A DNA stretch of 64,000 nucleotides from Semisulcospira habei (Eukaryota > Mollusca > Gastropoda > Semisulcospiridae): contig BTPG01000005.1 in assembly GCA_036245525.1 (NCBI GenBank), positions 113,764,466-113,828,465 of the forward strand, written 5' to 3'. Numbering within the stretch: the first letter of the stretch is position 1; each line of letters starts with the position of its first letter. This document shows, one piece after another, positions 31,852-42,343 of the stretch. The notes under the pieces are model-generated. The model was given only the letters and a program-made list of their open reading frames with translations. It was not told the DNA's origin and searched no databases. The position numbers and the translations under genes were made by a program.

Positions 31852-33776
31852 CCAAAAACCCCATACTAGCGGTCCATGGAACACGGATACAAAGTCAAGT
31901 CGTGAGAAAGAGGCAAAGATCCTCTGGGCCAAAAACCCCATACTAGCGGTCCATGGAACACGGATACAAAGTCAAGTCGTGAGAAAGAGGCAAAGATCCT
32001 CTGGGCCAAAAACCCCATACTAGCGGTCCATGGAACACGGATACAAAGTCAAGCCGTGAGAAAGAGGCAAAGATCCTCTGGGCCAAAAAAACCCATACTA
32101 GCGGTCCATGGAACACGGATACAAAGTCAAGCCGTGAGAAAGAGGCAAAGATCCTCTGGGCCAAAAAACCCATACTAGCGGTCCATGGAACACGGATACA
32201 AAGTCAAGCCGTGAGAAAGAGGCAAAGATCCTCTGGGCCAAAAAACCCATACTAGCGGTCCATGGAACACGGATACAAAGTCAAGTCGTGAGAAAGAGGC
32301 AAAGATCCTCTGGGCCAAAAACCCCATACTAGCGGTCCATGGAACACGGATACAAAGTCAAGTCGTGAGAAAGAGGCAAAGATCCTCTGGGCCAAAAACC
32401 CCATACTAGCGGTCCATGGAACACGGATACAAAGTCAAGTCGTGAGAAAGAGGCAAAGATCCTCTGGGCCAAAAAACCCATACTAGCGGTCCATGGAACA
32501 CGGATACAAAGTCAAGTCGTGAGAAAGAGGCAAAGATCCTCTGGGCCAAAAACCCCATACTAGCGGTCCATGGAACACGGATACAAAGTCAAGTCGTGAG
32601 AAAGAGGCAAAGATCCTCTGGGCCAAAAACCCCATACTAGCGGTCCATGGAACACGGATACAAAGTCAAGTCTTGAGAAAGAGGCAAAGATCCTCTGGGC
32701 CAAAAACCCCATACTAGCGGTCCATGGAACACGGATACAAAGTCAAGTCGTGAGAAAGAGGCAAAGATCCTCTGGGCCAAAACCCCATACTAGCGGTCCA
32801 TGGAACACGGATACAAAGTCAAGTCGTGAGAAAGAGGCAAAGATCCTCTGGGCCAAAAACCCCATACTAGCGGTCCATGGAACACGGATACAAAGTCAAG
32901 TCGTGAGAAAGAGGCAAAGATCCTCTGGGCCAAAAACCCCATACTAGCGGTCCATGGAACACGGATACAAAGTCAAGTCGTGAGAAAGAGGCAAAGATCC
33001 TCTGGGCCAAAAACCCCATACTAGCGGTCCATGGAACACGGATACAAAGTCAAGTCGTGAGAAAGAGGCAAAGATCCTCTGGGCCAAAAACCCCATACTA
33101 GCGGTCCATGGAACACGGATACAAAGTCAAGTCGTGAGAAAGAGGCAAAGATCCTCTGGGCCAAAAACCCCATACTAGCGGTCCATGGAACACGGATACA
33201 AAGTCAAGTCGTGAGAAAGAGGCAAAGATCCTCTGGGCCAAAAACCCCATACTAGCGGTCCATGGAACACGGATACAAAGTCAAGTCGTGAGAAAGAGGC
33301 AAAGATCCTCTGGGCCAAAAACCCCATACTAGCGGTCCATGGAACACGGATACAAAGTCAAGTCGTGAGAAAGAGGCAAAGATCCTCTGGGCCAAAAACC
33401 CCATACTAGCGGTCCATGGAACACGGATACAAAGTCAAGTCGTGAGAAAGAGGCAAAGATCCTCTGGGCCAAAAACCCCATACTAGCGGTCCATGGAACA
33501 CGGATACAAAGTCAAGTCGTGAGAAAGAGGCAAAGATCCTCTGGGCCAAAAACCCCATACTAGCGGTCCATGGAACACGGATACAAAGTCAAGTCGTGAG
33601 AAAGAGGCAAAGATCCTCTGGGCCAAAAACCCCATACTAGCGGTCCATGGAACACGGATACAAAGTCAAGTCGTGAGAAAGAGGCAAAGATCCTCTGGGC
33701 CAAAAACCCCATACTAGCGGTCCATGGAACACGGATACAAAGTCAAGTCGTGAGAAAGAGGCAAAGATCCTCTGGG
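31852..33776. repeat. 77-bp tandem array, 25 units, derived from an hpA MITE half
   Basis: CCAAAAACCCCATACTAGCG starts at 31852 and again at 33700, exactly 24 periods of 77 bp, giving 25 units. Units are nearly identical (AAAAAC/AAAAAAC length changes, GTCGTG/GCCGTG, one GTCTTG). Each unit reads ACACGGATACAAAGTC then AGAGGCAAAGATCCTC, which aligns with the long side plus left hairpin arm of the MITE at 34274 (GCATGGATTCAAAGTG ... AAGGCATAGATCCTC). The DNA after the last unit (ATCATCTTTGCCCCTTG) resembles the missing right arm. Confidence 0.95.
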
Positions 33777-34273
33777 ATCATCTTTGCCCCTTGAGGATGT
33801 TTGCAGAGCGCACATGCACTCACGCACACGCACACGCATACACACACATCGACGCGCTTTCAGAAGAGCACGCAGGTGTATTTAGTATAGCATCAAGTCA
33901 AGGTAAAGTCAACCTGATTTCACACAAATTATAGCAAGACTGAAATTGTACCGTGAAATTCTAGTTTTGTCATCATTTTCGCAAGTCTAGAAGCGAAAGC
34001 GAAACTCATATCACGTAAAATAAAAATTACGTAAAAAGAAAAAAATACGTCATGACAAATGACGTTTGACAAACCTATGACGCGTATGCACTGCGCGCGC
34101 CCCTTGTAGAGTTCATTATGACGCATTGGCACATCTGCGAGGCTTTTTTTCTAAAGGAGATATTTCAACATCAGAATCAAGTCAAAGACAAAAGGTAGAG
34201 ACCCTTGACAGCGACGACAGCTCTCATATAGACGTGACTTTGTGGGTTATGGTTCATCCCATCTTGCTCATAA
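33777..34273. other. Unrecognised DNA
   Basis: A short CACACG-rich stretch lies at 33815-33850. No gene is seen. Confidence 0.4.
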
Positions 34274-34488
34274 TTAACCCGTTCAGTGCCAGCTGACGCA
34301 GATTTGTGTTTCTGCAGTCTTTGATAATTCAACACCAAATACTCTGGGCGCCCGAGGAGCATGGATTCAAAGTGGTGTCAGCAAAAGGCATAGATCCTCA
34401 TGAGCCCCCGCAATTACGGGGGCTCATGAGGATCTATACCTCTTGTAGTTGGGTGGTCTTTAAATTTTCTTGGCATTTAACGGGTTAA
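34274..34488. mobile_element. hpA piggyBac-type MITE, complete (215 bp)
   Basis: TTAA 34274-34277 and 34485-34488. Long side 107 bp, hairpin 34381-34446 (66 bp), short side 42 bp: the same dimensions as the copy at 6597-6811. Termini CCCGTTCAGTGCCAG and TGGCATTTAACGGG. Confidence 0.85.
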
Positions 34489-34644
34489 ACACAAATTGGT
34501 TAGCCCATTTTGTGCAACATTAGTGTAAGATATACTAAGAGAATTTATAAAAAAAATATTATTAGTTATATTACGAGTTAGGCTTTTTTCAGTGGTTCTT
34601 GTCTCCTCGAGGGTCCGGCCAGGGGGTCAATGTCGGAGGTAAGA

Positions 34645-34772
34645 GTACACATACCAAGTTAAATTACTCAGCGCTGGACAAACAGTTAGATCCTCTGCCC
34701 CCGCCTATCAGGCACCCAATCGCCAGCCCACAGAAAAATACGCAGGTATAGAACAAGACGATCATATACATC
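34645..34772. repeat. Dispersed repeat, copy 2
   Basis: Matches 13322-13454 (TCAGCGCTGGACAAACAG, GCCCCCGCCTATCAGGCACC, GAACAAGACGATCAT). No 33-bp array is present. Confidence 0.8.
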
Positions 34773-35439
34773 CATCCATGCTTCCGACTATCAGACAACA
34801 ACCTCTCTCGAACTGCATACGCCTGGAATTTCTCTCTCAGGTATGTTTTAATTTAACAAATTTTCAGTCATTCTTTTGTATGAAATTGGTCCGAACACAA
34901 CGCGTGCATCTAGTTATTTCGTTGCGTAACTCCCTCACTTTTTATTTATCCAGCTTTTTGTTTCTTCGCCGTTTCCAATACGGTCAGTACGTGATAGGGC
35001 CTTCGCTTCAGTTGAATTTTCCTGTCGTTGATATTATCTAACTTGTCCAGTTATTCAGTTATGTTTTGTATGAAACTGGTACCAGCGGTATCACAGAACA
35101 CATACATATAGTTCTTTTTGTTGTGTGATCCCCTAAATTAATATTATTTATTTATTGGCATATTTCTGTTTAAAGGTTTAACTGAATGAAGATTAGGGTG
35201 TGATTGTACCAAGAAATGTGATTGGCCAAAGATTTATTTGGGGGAGAAGGCTTGGCTCAGCGAGTAACGTTGTCATCGTAACACATAATAAGGGAGTCCA
35301 CTTATCACGTGTTACCTTGGTAACCTAGGACAAGGGGACTCCCGTTGCCTTGAGAACGGACGACCAGGGGGAAAACTCAAATAGAACCAGGCCAATGAGA
35401 AAAGGTGTAAACAGACTGAAAGCAGACAATGAGAAAAAT
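34773..35439. other. Unrecognised DNA
   Basis: An open frame at 34778-35041 (87 codons) has no recognisable domain. No repeat identified. Confidence 0.35.
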
Positions 35440-35700
35440 TAACCCTTTCTTACCTGGAAAAGGTCGCTTTAACATTAGCTCGCTAAACACCCTCCCCCTC
35501 CCCCCCCACTCTCCCACCCCGCTTACCCCCATCTCCCATATGCCCTTCCCATATGCCCTCCGTCCCCCAGACACCCCCGGGCATGATATGACGTTAGACA
35601 AATCCCTTCAAACAGCACTGTACGCAAGAGGCATAGTTCCTCAGCGCCTTTGCGGGCTCAACTGTAGGGGTTCATGATGATCTTTGTCTCTAGCTTGCAA
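35440..35700. mobile_element. hpA MITE, degenerate
   Basis: TTAACCCTTTCTTACCTGG at the left. The worn hairpin 35625-35698 has GCAAGAGGCATAGTTCCTCA and ATGATGATCTTTGTCTC. A C-rich insertion lies at 35490-35580. Confidence 0.5.
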
Positions 35701-35977
35701 AAGGTGAATAATATACTATCTAATTACGACATTTACAGCTGTGTTCCTCGGTCGGGTGTCGTCAGCGATTTCATTCTAAGCCTGTGCCTAGTCGGATCAC
35801 GTGTTCAGCTAACCAGTGAGGCGTCGTGTGGAGGTAAATCACAGTACGGATGGGCGACCCCTCGAGACTGATCTGTCATTTGTCATCCAAATCAGCAAAT
35901 ATTCATTTCCGCTACGCTACTCCTGAACAGGGCAACAGCTCAAAAAGTGCTCTGCGCTGTTATTATTATTATTTTTT

Positions 35978-36058
35978 TTAAACTCAATCGATACGTGCCG
36001 CCTCCGGATACGCGGCTTGTGCCGCGTATCCGGAGGCGTCACGTCTCGAATGAGTTAA
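35978..36058. mobile_element. hpD palindromic element
   Basis: The left end AAACTCAATCGATACGTGCC and the right end CACGTCTCGAATGAGTTAA. The arms GCCTCCGGATACGCGGC / GCCGCGTATCCGGAGGC are perfect around a 2-3 nt loop. Confidence 0.8.
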
Positions 36059-36291
36059 ATCCAGCTGTCTTATACAGGCGGAAACATGGAACTACTCTTG
36101 AAATGAAACTATCGTCTCAACGAGACGAAAAATGAAAATACACACATTTAAAGTGTTTGTTATCAATGATGACACTTTCATTCACGTTTTCATAATGGGC
36201 CGACAAAAAAGTACTTGAAAACTGCCAACGCAATCTGCGGACAACATTGTCATTAGTGCCAGAATGAAAGAGAATCACCCTTGAAAGGATT

Positions 36292-36505
36292 ACCCCATTT
36301 GACTATGCGGCAGCATATCCCAAATTTTAAAGATTGTCCCCTAGCGACTCTGCACCAGTTTGCAGGAGATGGATCGACCGTGATAATTCAGGGGTAGTGC
36401 CGGATTAGCTTGGCGCCATCGGGCGCCAAGCTAATCCGGCACTACCCCTGAATTATCACGGTCGATCCATCTCCTGCAGTAGTTCATGGGAGCCAAATAG
36501 GTTAA
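36292..36505. mobile_element. hpB MITE with a perfect 118-bp hairpin
   Basis: The hairpin 36361-36478 has two perfectly complementary 57-bp arms and a 4-nt loop (ATCG). It starts TGCAGGAGATGGATCGACCG and ends CGGTCGATCCATCTCCTGCA. Changes relative to other hpB copies (CAGGGGTAGTGCCGGATTAG against CAAGGGTAGTGCCAGATTAG) are mirrored exactly. Ends are TTACCCC and TTAA (36502-36505). Confidence 0.9.
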
Positions 36506-36783
36506 GTACTTTTCGTTTGTCAAAATCAGCCCGCAAATCAACAGACTAAACTAACGAGGAACAGCAAGAGTGGGCTAGAGATTGATAATATTAATAACGG
36601 CTCTTTGTTGAGAATCACCTCTACAGAATACATGCGTTTTCAAAGGTATATTTTCAATCCTGCTTATTCAAACACGGTGGACAAAATGATATGAGGCTAC
36701 CACATTATTTTTGTGCAGAATGCGCATGTCAATTCATTTGACATGCCACGGTCCTTCTCCATCAGCGAATGTAATTAACTAAT

Positions 36784-36965
36784 TTAACCCCAAGACCACA
36801 TTTCCCAAATTTTGGATGTGCTACTTAAGGATTATAAACCTGTTGAAGGAGATGGATCGACCATGATAATACAAGGGTAGTGCCAGATGAGTTTGGCGCC
36901 TGAAGGCGCCAAGCTCATCTGGCACTACCCTTGAATTATCACGGTCACCCCGCTCCTGCTGCTCC
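36784..36965. mobile_element. hpB MITE
   Basis: TTAA 36784-36787. The hairpin at about 36859-36948 has GTAGTGCCAGATGAGTTTGG against CCAAGCTCATCTGGCACTAC. The distal end lacks TTAA. Confidence 0.7.
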
Positions 36966-37239
36966 CATAAAAATAAAAAAAGTAAGTAAATAAATAATCC
37001 TCGTGTTAGTTTCTGGCCAAAAGCAATTTTTAAAAGTGCATTTCAGTGAATCGATACGACCACAAACAAAGTGTAACCCGGAAGAAGAAGAAGAAGAAGG
37101 GGGAAAAACAACAACACACTCGTGATGGTTTCTGGACAGAATTACAATTTCAGGTGTTAATTTCTGTGAACCAGAATGTTAAAAAAAAAACCCAACAACT
37201 TTAACTTGGATCATATTTCATATCCGTGGACCTGACACT

Positions 37240-37325
37240 GATTTCGATTCAGCAAAGAGGCATAGATTCTCATGAGCCCCTACAGCTGCAGGGGCTCATG
37301 AGAATATATGCCTCTTTCAAATCGA
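37240..37325. repeat. hpA hairpin with extended arms, unit 1
   Basis: The core AAAGAGGCATAGATTCTC / GAGAATATATGCCTCTTT is extended by flank pairing (TTTCGATT on the left, AATCGAAA on the right). The same flank recurs at 37441 (GATTTCGATTCAACAG), where a worn second hairpin (37455-37492) follows, so the locus looks tandemly duplicated. Confidence 0.6.
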
Positions 37326-37429
37326 AAAACCTCGCCGAAGGCATTGCATGTAAGTGATTCTGCCGCAGAAATTAACCGGAAAACTGACCACACTCGCAAA
37401 CGTATACGTGAACTGTATGTTTCATCCGC

Positions 37430-37515
37430 GGAACTGCTACCGATTTCGATTCAACAGTTGCAAGGGCTTACGAGAATGTTTGCCCCTTTAGAAATGGAAA
37501 AGAAAACTCGCTGAG
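37430..37515. repeat. hpA hairpin, degenerate, unit 2
   Basis: GATTTCGATTCAACAG, then GCAAGGGCTTACGAGAATGT, then AGAAATGGAAAAGAAAACTC parallels the unit at 37240. Most of the hairpin is lost. Confidence 0.5.
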
Positions 37516-37654
37516 GGACTAGCATTTTATGTACGTGATACGGTGAAACAGAAACGAAAAGGAGGAAACATTCAAATTCTACACACGAAACACAGACTGG
37601 TATCCTTGAAACGGGAAGATGAGAGGTCTTGGTTTCAAATCGATTCAATTAATA

Positions 37655-37830
37655 TCTTTGTACTGCCGAAGAAAAAAAAAAAAATGAACACAATCCAACT
37701 GCAAGAGGCGAAGATCCTCGTGAGCCCCCGCAGTCGCGGGGGCTCACGATGATCTGCGCCTCTTGCTGACACCAACTTGTATCTTTTCCTTAGATGGCTG
37801 GGGCTCTTTGGCGTTCGCTGCACGATTGAT
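37655..37830. mobile_element. hpA MITE
   Basis: The hairpin 37701-37766 has GATCCTCGTGAGCCCCCGC / GCGGGGGCTCACGATGATC. The CTCGTGAG/CTCACGA variant is shared with the copy at 9868. The left flank GTACTGCCGAAGAAAAA fits the family; no TTAA remains. Confidence 0.65.
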
Positions 37831-37920
37831 ACAAGCAAGGATTCTGTGTAACAAGTTATATACTATCCATGATACAAGGGGCACTGCATGCTCCGAATGA
37901 AACTGCTACTCCAGCTGGCA

Positions 37921-37977
37921 AAGGGTCCTCGCTACGACGTCAGCCTTTAGCTGGGCCGAAGACCTTTTGCTTACGGG
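37921..37977. repeat. hpG half
   Basis: GACGTCAGCCTTTAGCTGGG then CCGAAGACCTTTTGCTTAC; the left side is shortened. Confidence 0.5.
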
Positions 37978-38390
37978 AACGGTATTGGCGTTTTATAAGG
38001 ACGGAATGTGAGAAGGGTCGGGGTCATATTGTGTGGCTGCAAAATCAAAACAAGATGTTTGTGTCCGCCTATTTCAAGAACTGTGGTTTATTTATGTACA
38101 CACATTGAGAGGTCACACACTGTGCTGTTTACCAACATTCTTTGTGTCTGTCTGCGTGCTGCTTGAACAGTCTTTTCACAGCCGGCTCCTGTCCTTGTCA
38201 GTGAGGAAATCTCATTCCTATTTTGATCTGTCGTGTGACAGCGTGATGAGAAAAAAAAGGAAGGCAGACTCGCGATACATAACCGAAGGCAAGAGGACGA
38301 TGAGTCCTGCGTCTTTTGCTGACACGGAAGCGCGCATCGCTATTACTAAGTAGGTGTTTACAATTCCAAAACTGTATGTGTCAACCATTT

Positions 38391-38583
38391 TTAACCCCTT
38401 CATTGTCAGAGGACTTGTTAATTAAATGCCAGAGAGCCCAAGCCTTTCAAGAAACAGGGAGTGGTGTCAGCAAGAAGCACAGATCCCCATGACCCCCGCA
38501 ACTGCGGGGGCTCATGAGGATATAATTATATGCCTCTTGCAGCAAGAATCTTGTTCAATTCACCTCGGCACTGAAGAGGTTAA
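38391..38583. mobile_element. hpA MITE, TTAA at both ends
   Basis: TTAA 38391-38394 (CCCCTTCATTGTCAGAGG) and 38580-38583 (CACTGAAGAGG). The hairpin 38473-38541 has a small insertion (AATTATA) in the right arm. Confidence 0.75.
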
Positions 38584-38799
38584 AACCACATACATCCTGA
38601 TGTGCAGCTCACATCTCTTGTATTTCTTTCTTTCTCATTTTCTTTTCTGTCTTCACTTCCGAGGTAGACTTAACAACAACCTGCATGGGTACCGCCTATT
38701 CCTCTTCGATTAGAATGTAATGAATAGACTTGTAATAAACTTCTAATAATGGCACAAGTACAGTGTATGTACAAGTTTCACTGGCATCAACCCCTTAAA

Positions 38800-38975
38800 A
38801 TACATCAAAGCCTTCGTTGCAGAGAAAAACTAAGATCCCACTGCAATAGACATAGATCTTCATGTACCCCCCGCAACTGCGGGGGATCACCAGGATCTAC
38901 GCCTCTTGCTGACACTTATTTGTATCCATGCTCCTGAGGCCTTTTGGCCTTGACAGCTGGACCCCTTTGTGACAG
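38800..38975. mobile_element. hpA MITE, degenerate
   Basis: The hairpin 38846-38909 has TAGACATAGATCTTCATG against ATCACCAGGATCTACGCC. The left flank resembles TTCGTTGCAGAGAAAAAC. Confidence 0.55.
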
Positions 38976-38979
38976 CTAA

Positions 38980-39330
38980 ACCCCTTTGTTAACAAAAAGT
39001 AAACATGATACAACTGCAAGAGGCATAGATCCTCATTAGCCCCCGCGACAGCGGGGGCTAATGATGATCTATGCCTCTTGCTGAGACCAGAGTGTGTCCA
39101 TGCCCCTTTGACGGTCGTGGCTTTTGGTCGCCGAGTCAAAAAAGATTTCAAAAACAAAATATACGTCCAGTGGCTGGGAGGGCATTAACAAAGATTTCAG
39201 AAACAAAATATACGTCCAGTGGCTGGGAGGGCATTAACAAAGATTTCAGAAACAAAATATACGTCCAGTGGCTGGGAGGGCATTAACAAAGATTTTCAGA
39301 AACACAATCTGCGTCAACTGGCCGTGATGT
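38980..39330. mobile_element. hpA MITE with a tandemly repeated terminus
   Basis: The hairpin 39016-39081 carries CATTAGCC / GGCTAATG, a matching change from CATGAGCC / GGCTCATG. Its long side is followed by a 49-bp unit (39142-39330), AAAGATTTCAGAAACAAAAT ... CAGTGGCTGGGAGGGCATTA, three near-identical copies plus a diverged last one. Each copy contains the MITE terminal region, so the end of the element has been tandemly amplified. Confidence 0.75.
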
Positions 39331-39405
39331 ACATTCGAAACGTGCCGCATACAAATACGCGGCACACAAAAAAGCCGCGTACTCGCATACGAAACATCAC
39401 GAATG
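39329..39405. repeat. hpD hairpin, degenerate
   Basis: ACATTCGAAACGTGCCGC then TACGCGGCACAC; the right arm AAAGCCGCGTACTCGCATAC then GAATGCGTTTC is worn. Confidence 0.55.
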
Positions 39406-39542
39406 CGTTTCAGCGAAACCACCTACAGAATCGACGCGTATTCATCGTACTGTGCTTTTGGGATGGGTTGCGCACTTTGAGAAATCTGTCTAAAACCGCA
39501 CGCGCTGACTCGGTTTCATTCACTCCCATCTCTAAAGACCTG

Positions 39543-39681
39543 AGGCCAGTTGCATGAGTGAACTTAGTCCTGCGCCAGCCACTAAGCAAGGTGCTCCTCC
39601 TTGCGTAGTGGCTGGCGCAGTATAGCGGAGCACTTTGCTTAGTAGCTGGCGCAGCACTAAGCTCACTCTTGCAACTGACCC
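39543..39681. repeat. hpH three-armed foldback (L-R'-R)
   Basis: The left arm 39543-39596 (AGTTGCATGAGTGAACTTAG ... AAGGTGCTCC) is followed by a partial right arm 39599-39620 (CGTAGTGGCTGGCGCAG) and a full right arm 39628-39681 ending GCTCACTCTTGCAACT. Confidence 0.8.
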
Positions 39682-39699
39682 CTGCACCAGCTGTGAGAC

Positions 39700-39760
39700 A
39701 TTAACCGGCTAGGATACTTCAAGGGTAGTGCCAGATCAGCTCAGCGCCTGGACACTTTTC
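39700..39760. repeat. hpB half
   Basis: ATACTTCAAGGGTAGTGCCA then GATCAGCTCAGCGCC is one hpB arm. Confidence 0.55.
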
Positions 39761-40205
39761 TTGAAATAAAACTAATCAAGTCCAAGAACAGCTTCTGTTT
39801 CACATGCAGTTTTCTAATCGGTGTAATTATTTCCAAATGCGTTAAATTTACTTCAATCAACAAACTGTATAGTCGCCTCGTCAAGTAGTCTGGGTTTGCT
39901 GAGAGAGCAGACATTTTAAAAAGTGCGTTTCAGAAACGACACTGGGCAGCGTGAAAGGTGCGTAAAATAAAGCAACATTTGACGCTCAAGCACAATCAAG
40001 ACATTTCTTTTCGGCAAAATGGGTGATAATGAAAGATAGAGTTTTCAGCCACGAGAAATGCACATTATAGTCTGCTCTAAGCACTCATGCCCTCAGGGAA
40101 CAGCACTGCATAAGTAATGCACATTTTCGAAAGCGTTCCTTCACGTATTGCGGTGAGCATATTATATAAATGCCCATCCATCTCTTGCTGCGGTTCTGAC
40201 CGTGG
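39761..40205. other. Unrecognised AT-rich DNA
   Basis: No gene or repeat recognised. Confidence 0.35.
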
Positions 40206-40297
40206 TTAACCCTTTGACTGTCGGTAGCGCTTTTTGCCGCGATGATTCCTGTAGGAATCATCGCGGCAAAAAGCTCTACTAACAGCCGAAGGGTTAG
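40206..40297. mobile_element. hpC palindromic element
   Basis: TTAA 40206-40209. Arms GCTTTTTGCCGCGATGATTC / GAATCATCGCGGCAAAAAGC. GCCGCG/CGCGGC is a mirrored change from GTCGCG/CGCGAC. The right end is GGGTTAG. Confidence 0.8.
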
Positions 40298-40495
40298 GGA
40301 GATGTACACTATAACCCTTAGAACCCTTCTGTATTTGACGAACAGGCAAAAAAAGCCCCCTCTCCACCAACAAAAATATGAATTCTGAAAAGTGAGCCCT
40401 CCCTCCCCCCCCCAACCTCCCCCCCTCCCCCCGCAACTACAGGAGCTGATGGGGATCTAATTGTTGTTTTATAGCTCTTGCACGTGCCCAAGTTC

Positions 40496-40584
40496 TTAAA
40501 CCTTTGGGTGTCGGTAGCGGTTTTAGTCGCGATGATTTCTGCAGGAATCAGCGCGATTAAAACCGCTACCGACACTCAAAGGGT
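40496..40584. mobile_element. hpC palindromic element
   Basis: TTAA 40496-40499. GGGTGTCGGTAGCGGTTTTA pairs with TAAAACCGCTACCGACACTC. It is the same subtype as 28820. A worn hpA right half lies just upstream (40431-40480). Confidence 0.8.
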
Positions 40585-40599
40585 GCTGGAGTGACTTTT

Positions 40600-41307
40600 T
40601 GCCTCAGTCAGACGACATACACTGTACCTACACAGCCAAATTCTCATGGCGTGTGCAAAGTGCTTTGACCCAGATAAAAAGCCCCCGCATATGCGGGACC
40701 CATGCGGGTCTGGACACTTTGCTGATGAAAGAAGTTCTTTAAAAAAAAAAAAAAAAAAAAAAAAACCGACGTTTGATCTCAGAAAAAAAAGACGATATCT
40801 AAGATACAAACGAACACGGCGTGTGTGCAAGGTGTCTAGATCCACATGAGCCCCCGCAGATCTGGGCACCTTGCAGATGGAAGAAATTCTTTTAAAACAT
40901 AGGCTGACGTTTGATCTCATTAAAAAAAAAATACAAAAAAAAAAAAAAACCGGTATAAACCAAGAGATACAAACTAACACGACTTGCGTGCAAGTTGCCT
41001 AGACCCACATGAGCCTCCGCGAATGCGGGAGGGTCTAGGCACCTTGCAGATGGATGAGTTATTTGTAACACTAGACTGACGCTGGCTCTTTGAAAACTCA
41101 GACTGAAGTTTGGTCTGAGAAAAAGACGACATACTTTTACAAACTCTCACGGTGTGTGCGCAAGGTACCTAGACCCACATAAGCCCCCGCAAATGCGGGG
41201 GCTTATGTTGGTCTAGGCACCTTGCAGACGGAAGAAGTTCTTTGAAAACCCAGACTGACGTTAGGTCTGAGGGAAAGACGACATACCTATACAGACTCTC
41301 ATGGCTT
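40600..41307. repeat. hpJ: tandem array of four ~168-bp hairpin units
   Basis: Hairpin starts at 40655, 40827, 40990 and 41160 are spaced 172, 163 and 170 bp. Each unit has a hairpin (GCAAGGTGCCTAGACCC ... GGTCTAGGCACCTTGC), then CAGATGGAAGAAGTTCTTT, GACTGACGTTTGATCT and AAAGACGACATAC. The hairpin has the plan and inner CATGAGCCCCCGC of hpA but different, mutually compensating outer arms. Units 1 and 2 contain A tracts. Confidence 0.85.
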
Positions 41308-41517
41308 CGTCCGATCAATACGCCTACCTGGTCGCTTAGTGCTAAATATGGAAAAGTGCACGTTTCCCTCCTGGATTTTTGACGTCACGAGGGTACGGAA
41401 AAAGCTCGCGAGACGCAAAAGGACACGAAAAAGACGGTACGCAAAAAAAGAGAGGTCTCCTAGGAAAATGGATTTCCTGTAGGGAAGTATGAAAATAGGT
41501 TGGAATGAAAAAATTAA

Positions 41518-41611
41518 TTCTCTCTCTCTCTCTCTCTCTCTTAGCTTTGCAGCTTGCATGACAACCAATCAAACCAAACCAAAATCAATCAATCAATCAG
41601 TCAGTTAAATC

Positions 41612-41650
<39 letters not shown>
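41518..41650. repeat. (CT)n and (AATC)n simple repeats
   Basis: CT repeat at 41518-41540; AATC repeats at about 41584-41600 and 41615-41650. Confidence 0.85.
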
Positions 41651-41785
41651 CGGATAAGGCGCAAAGCAACTCAGTAACGACACTTGAACTGTCACGGACG
41701 GACGCGGCTCTCGCCTCTCAAACGGGTAACCGGCTTACTAATCAATCACTTTCCTTGAGCAATGAGACGTCTCTCATCAAACGAA

Positions 41786-41840
41786 TCGTCCACTTTCCTT
41801 GAACTATCACCGTCGATCCACCTGCAGCAACTGGCGCTGT
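41786..41840. repeat. hpB right-arm fragment
   Basis: TCCTTGAACTATCACCGTCG then ATCCACCTGCAG is an hpB right arm; the following TGGCGCTGTAAGGGGTGG resembles an hpA-type end. Confidence 0.5.
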
Positions 41841-41859
41841 AAGGGGTGGAATTTTAAAA

Positions 41860-41966
41860 TACACTGACGAGCAAAAGAAATGCGAACCCGTTGGAATCAT
41901 GAGAAACACTTCAGTATGTCCGGTGATTCTAATGATCTCGCATTTCTTTTGCCATTAAGTATATAA
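41860..41966. repeat. hpF foldback
   Basis: CTGACGAGCAAAAGAAATGC pairs with GCATTTCTTTTGCCATTAAG. The inner part is diverged. Confidence 0.75.
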
Positions 41967-41967
41967 G

Positions 41968-42040
41968 TGTGTATGCTGGTCTGTGATTTTGGACCTTACG
42001 GCTTTCAGCCGTAAGGTCCAAAATCACAGACCCGCACACA
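41968..42040. repeat. hpE foldback, best-preserved copy
   Basis: TGCTGGTCTGTGATTTTGGA pairs with TCCAAAATCACAGACCCGCA; inner arms CCTTACGGCT / AGCCGTAAGG leave a 2-nt loop. It abuts an hpF element. Confidence 0.85.
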
Positions 42041-42343
42041 TTACGGTTAAGTTCTACTGTTTATTTTTTAAAAGGATTATTTCCTCCGGGTCCCCCGCGA
42101 CGAGTCTGCCCGCACTGATCATGCCTTCCTTGTTGTATTCTGACGTCTATGAGAACAGACGCAGGACTTTCTCGACTCCAAGATTAGCATGCTATATGAA
42201 AGCGAGTACGGTTTTTGCCGCCTGATAAATTAGTACAGGGCGTGGCGTTTTTCTAGGATATTCACAGACATAGACATCTCGTTGCCCAGGTTAAAGTGAC
42301 CTGCTCCAGGCCACAAAGGGTGAATACTTGACACTATCTCCTT

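Noticed and set aside
31852..33776. CRISPR-like regular array
   Set aside because: The 77-bp units are directly contiguous with no unique spacers, there are no cas genes, and the DNA is eukaryotic.
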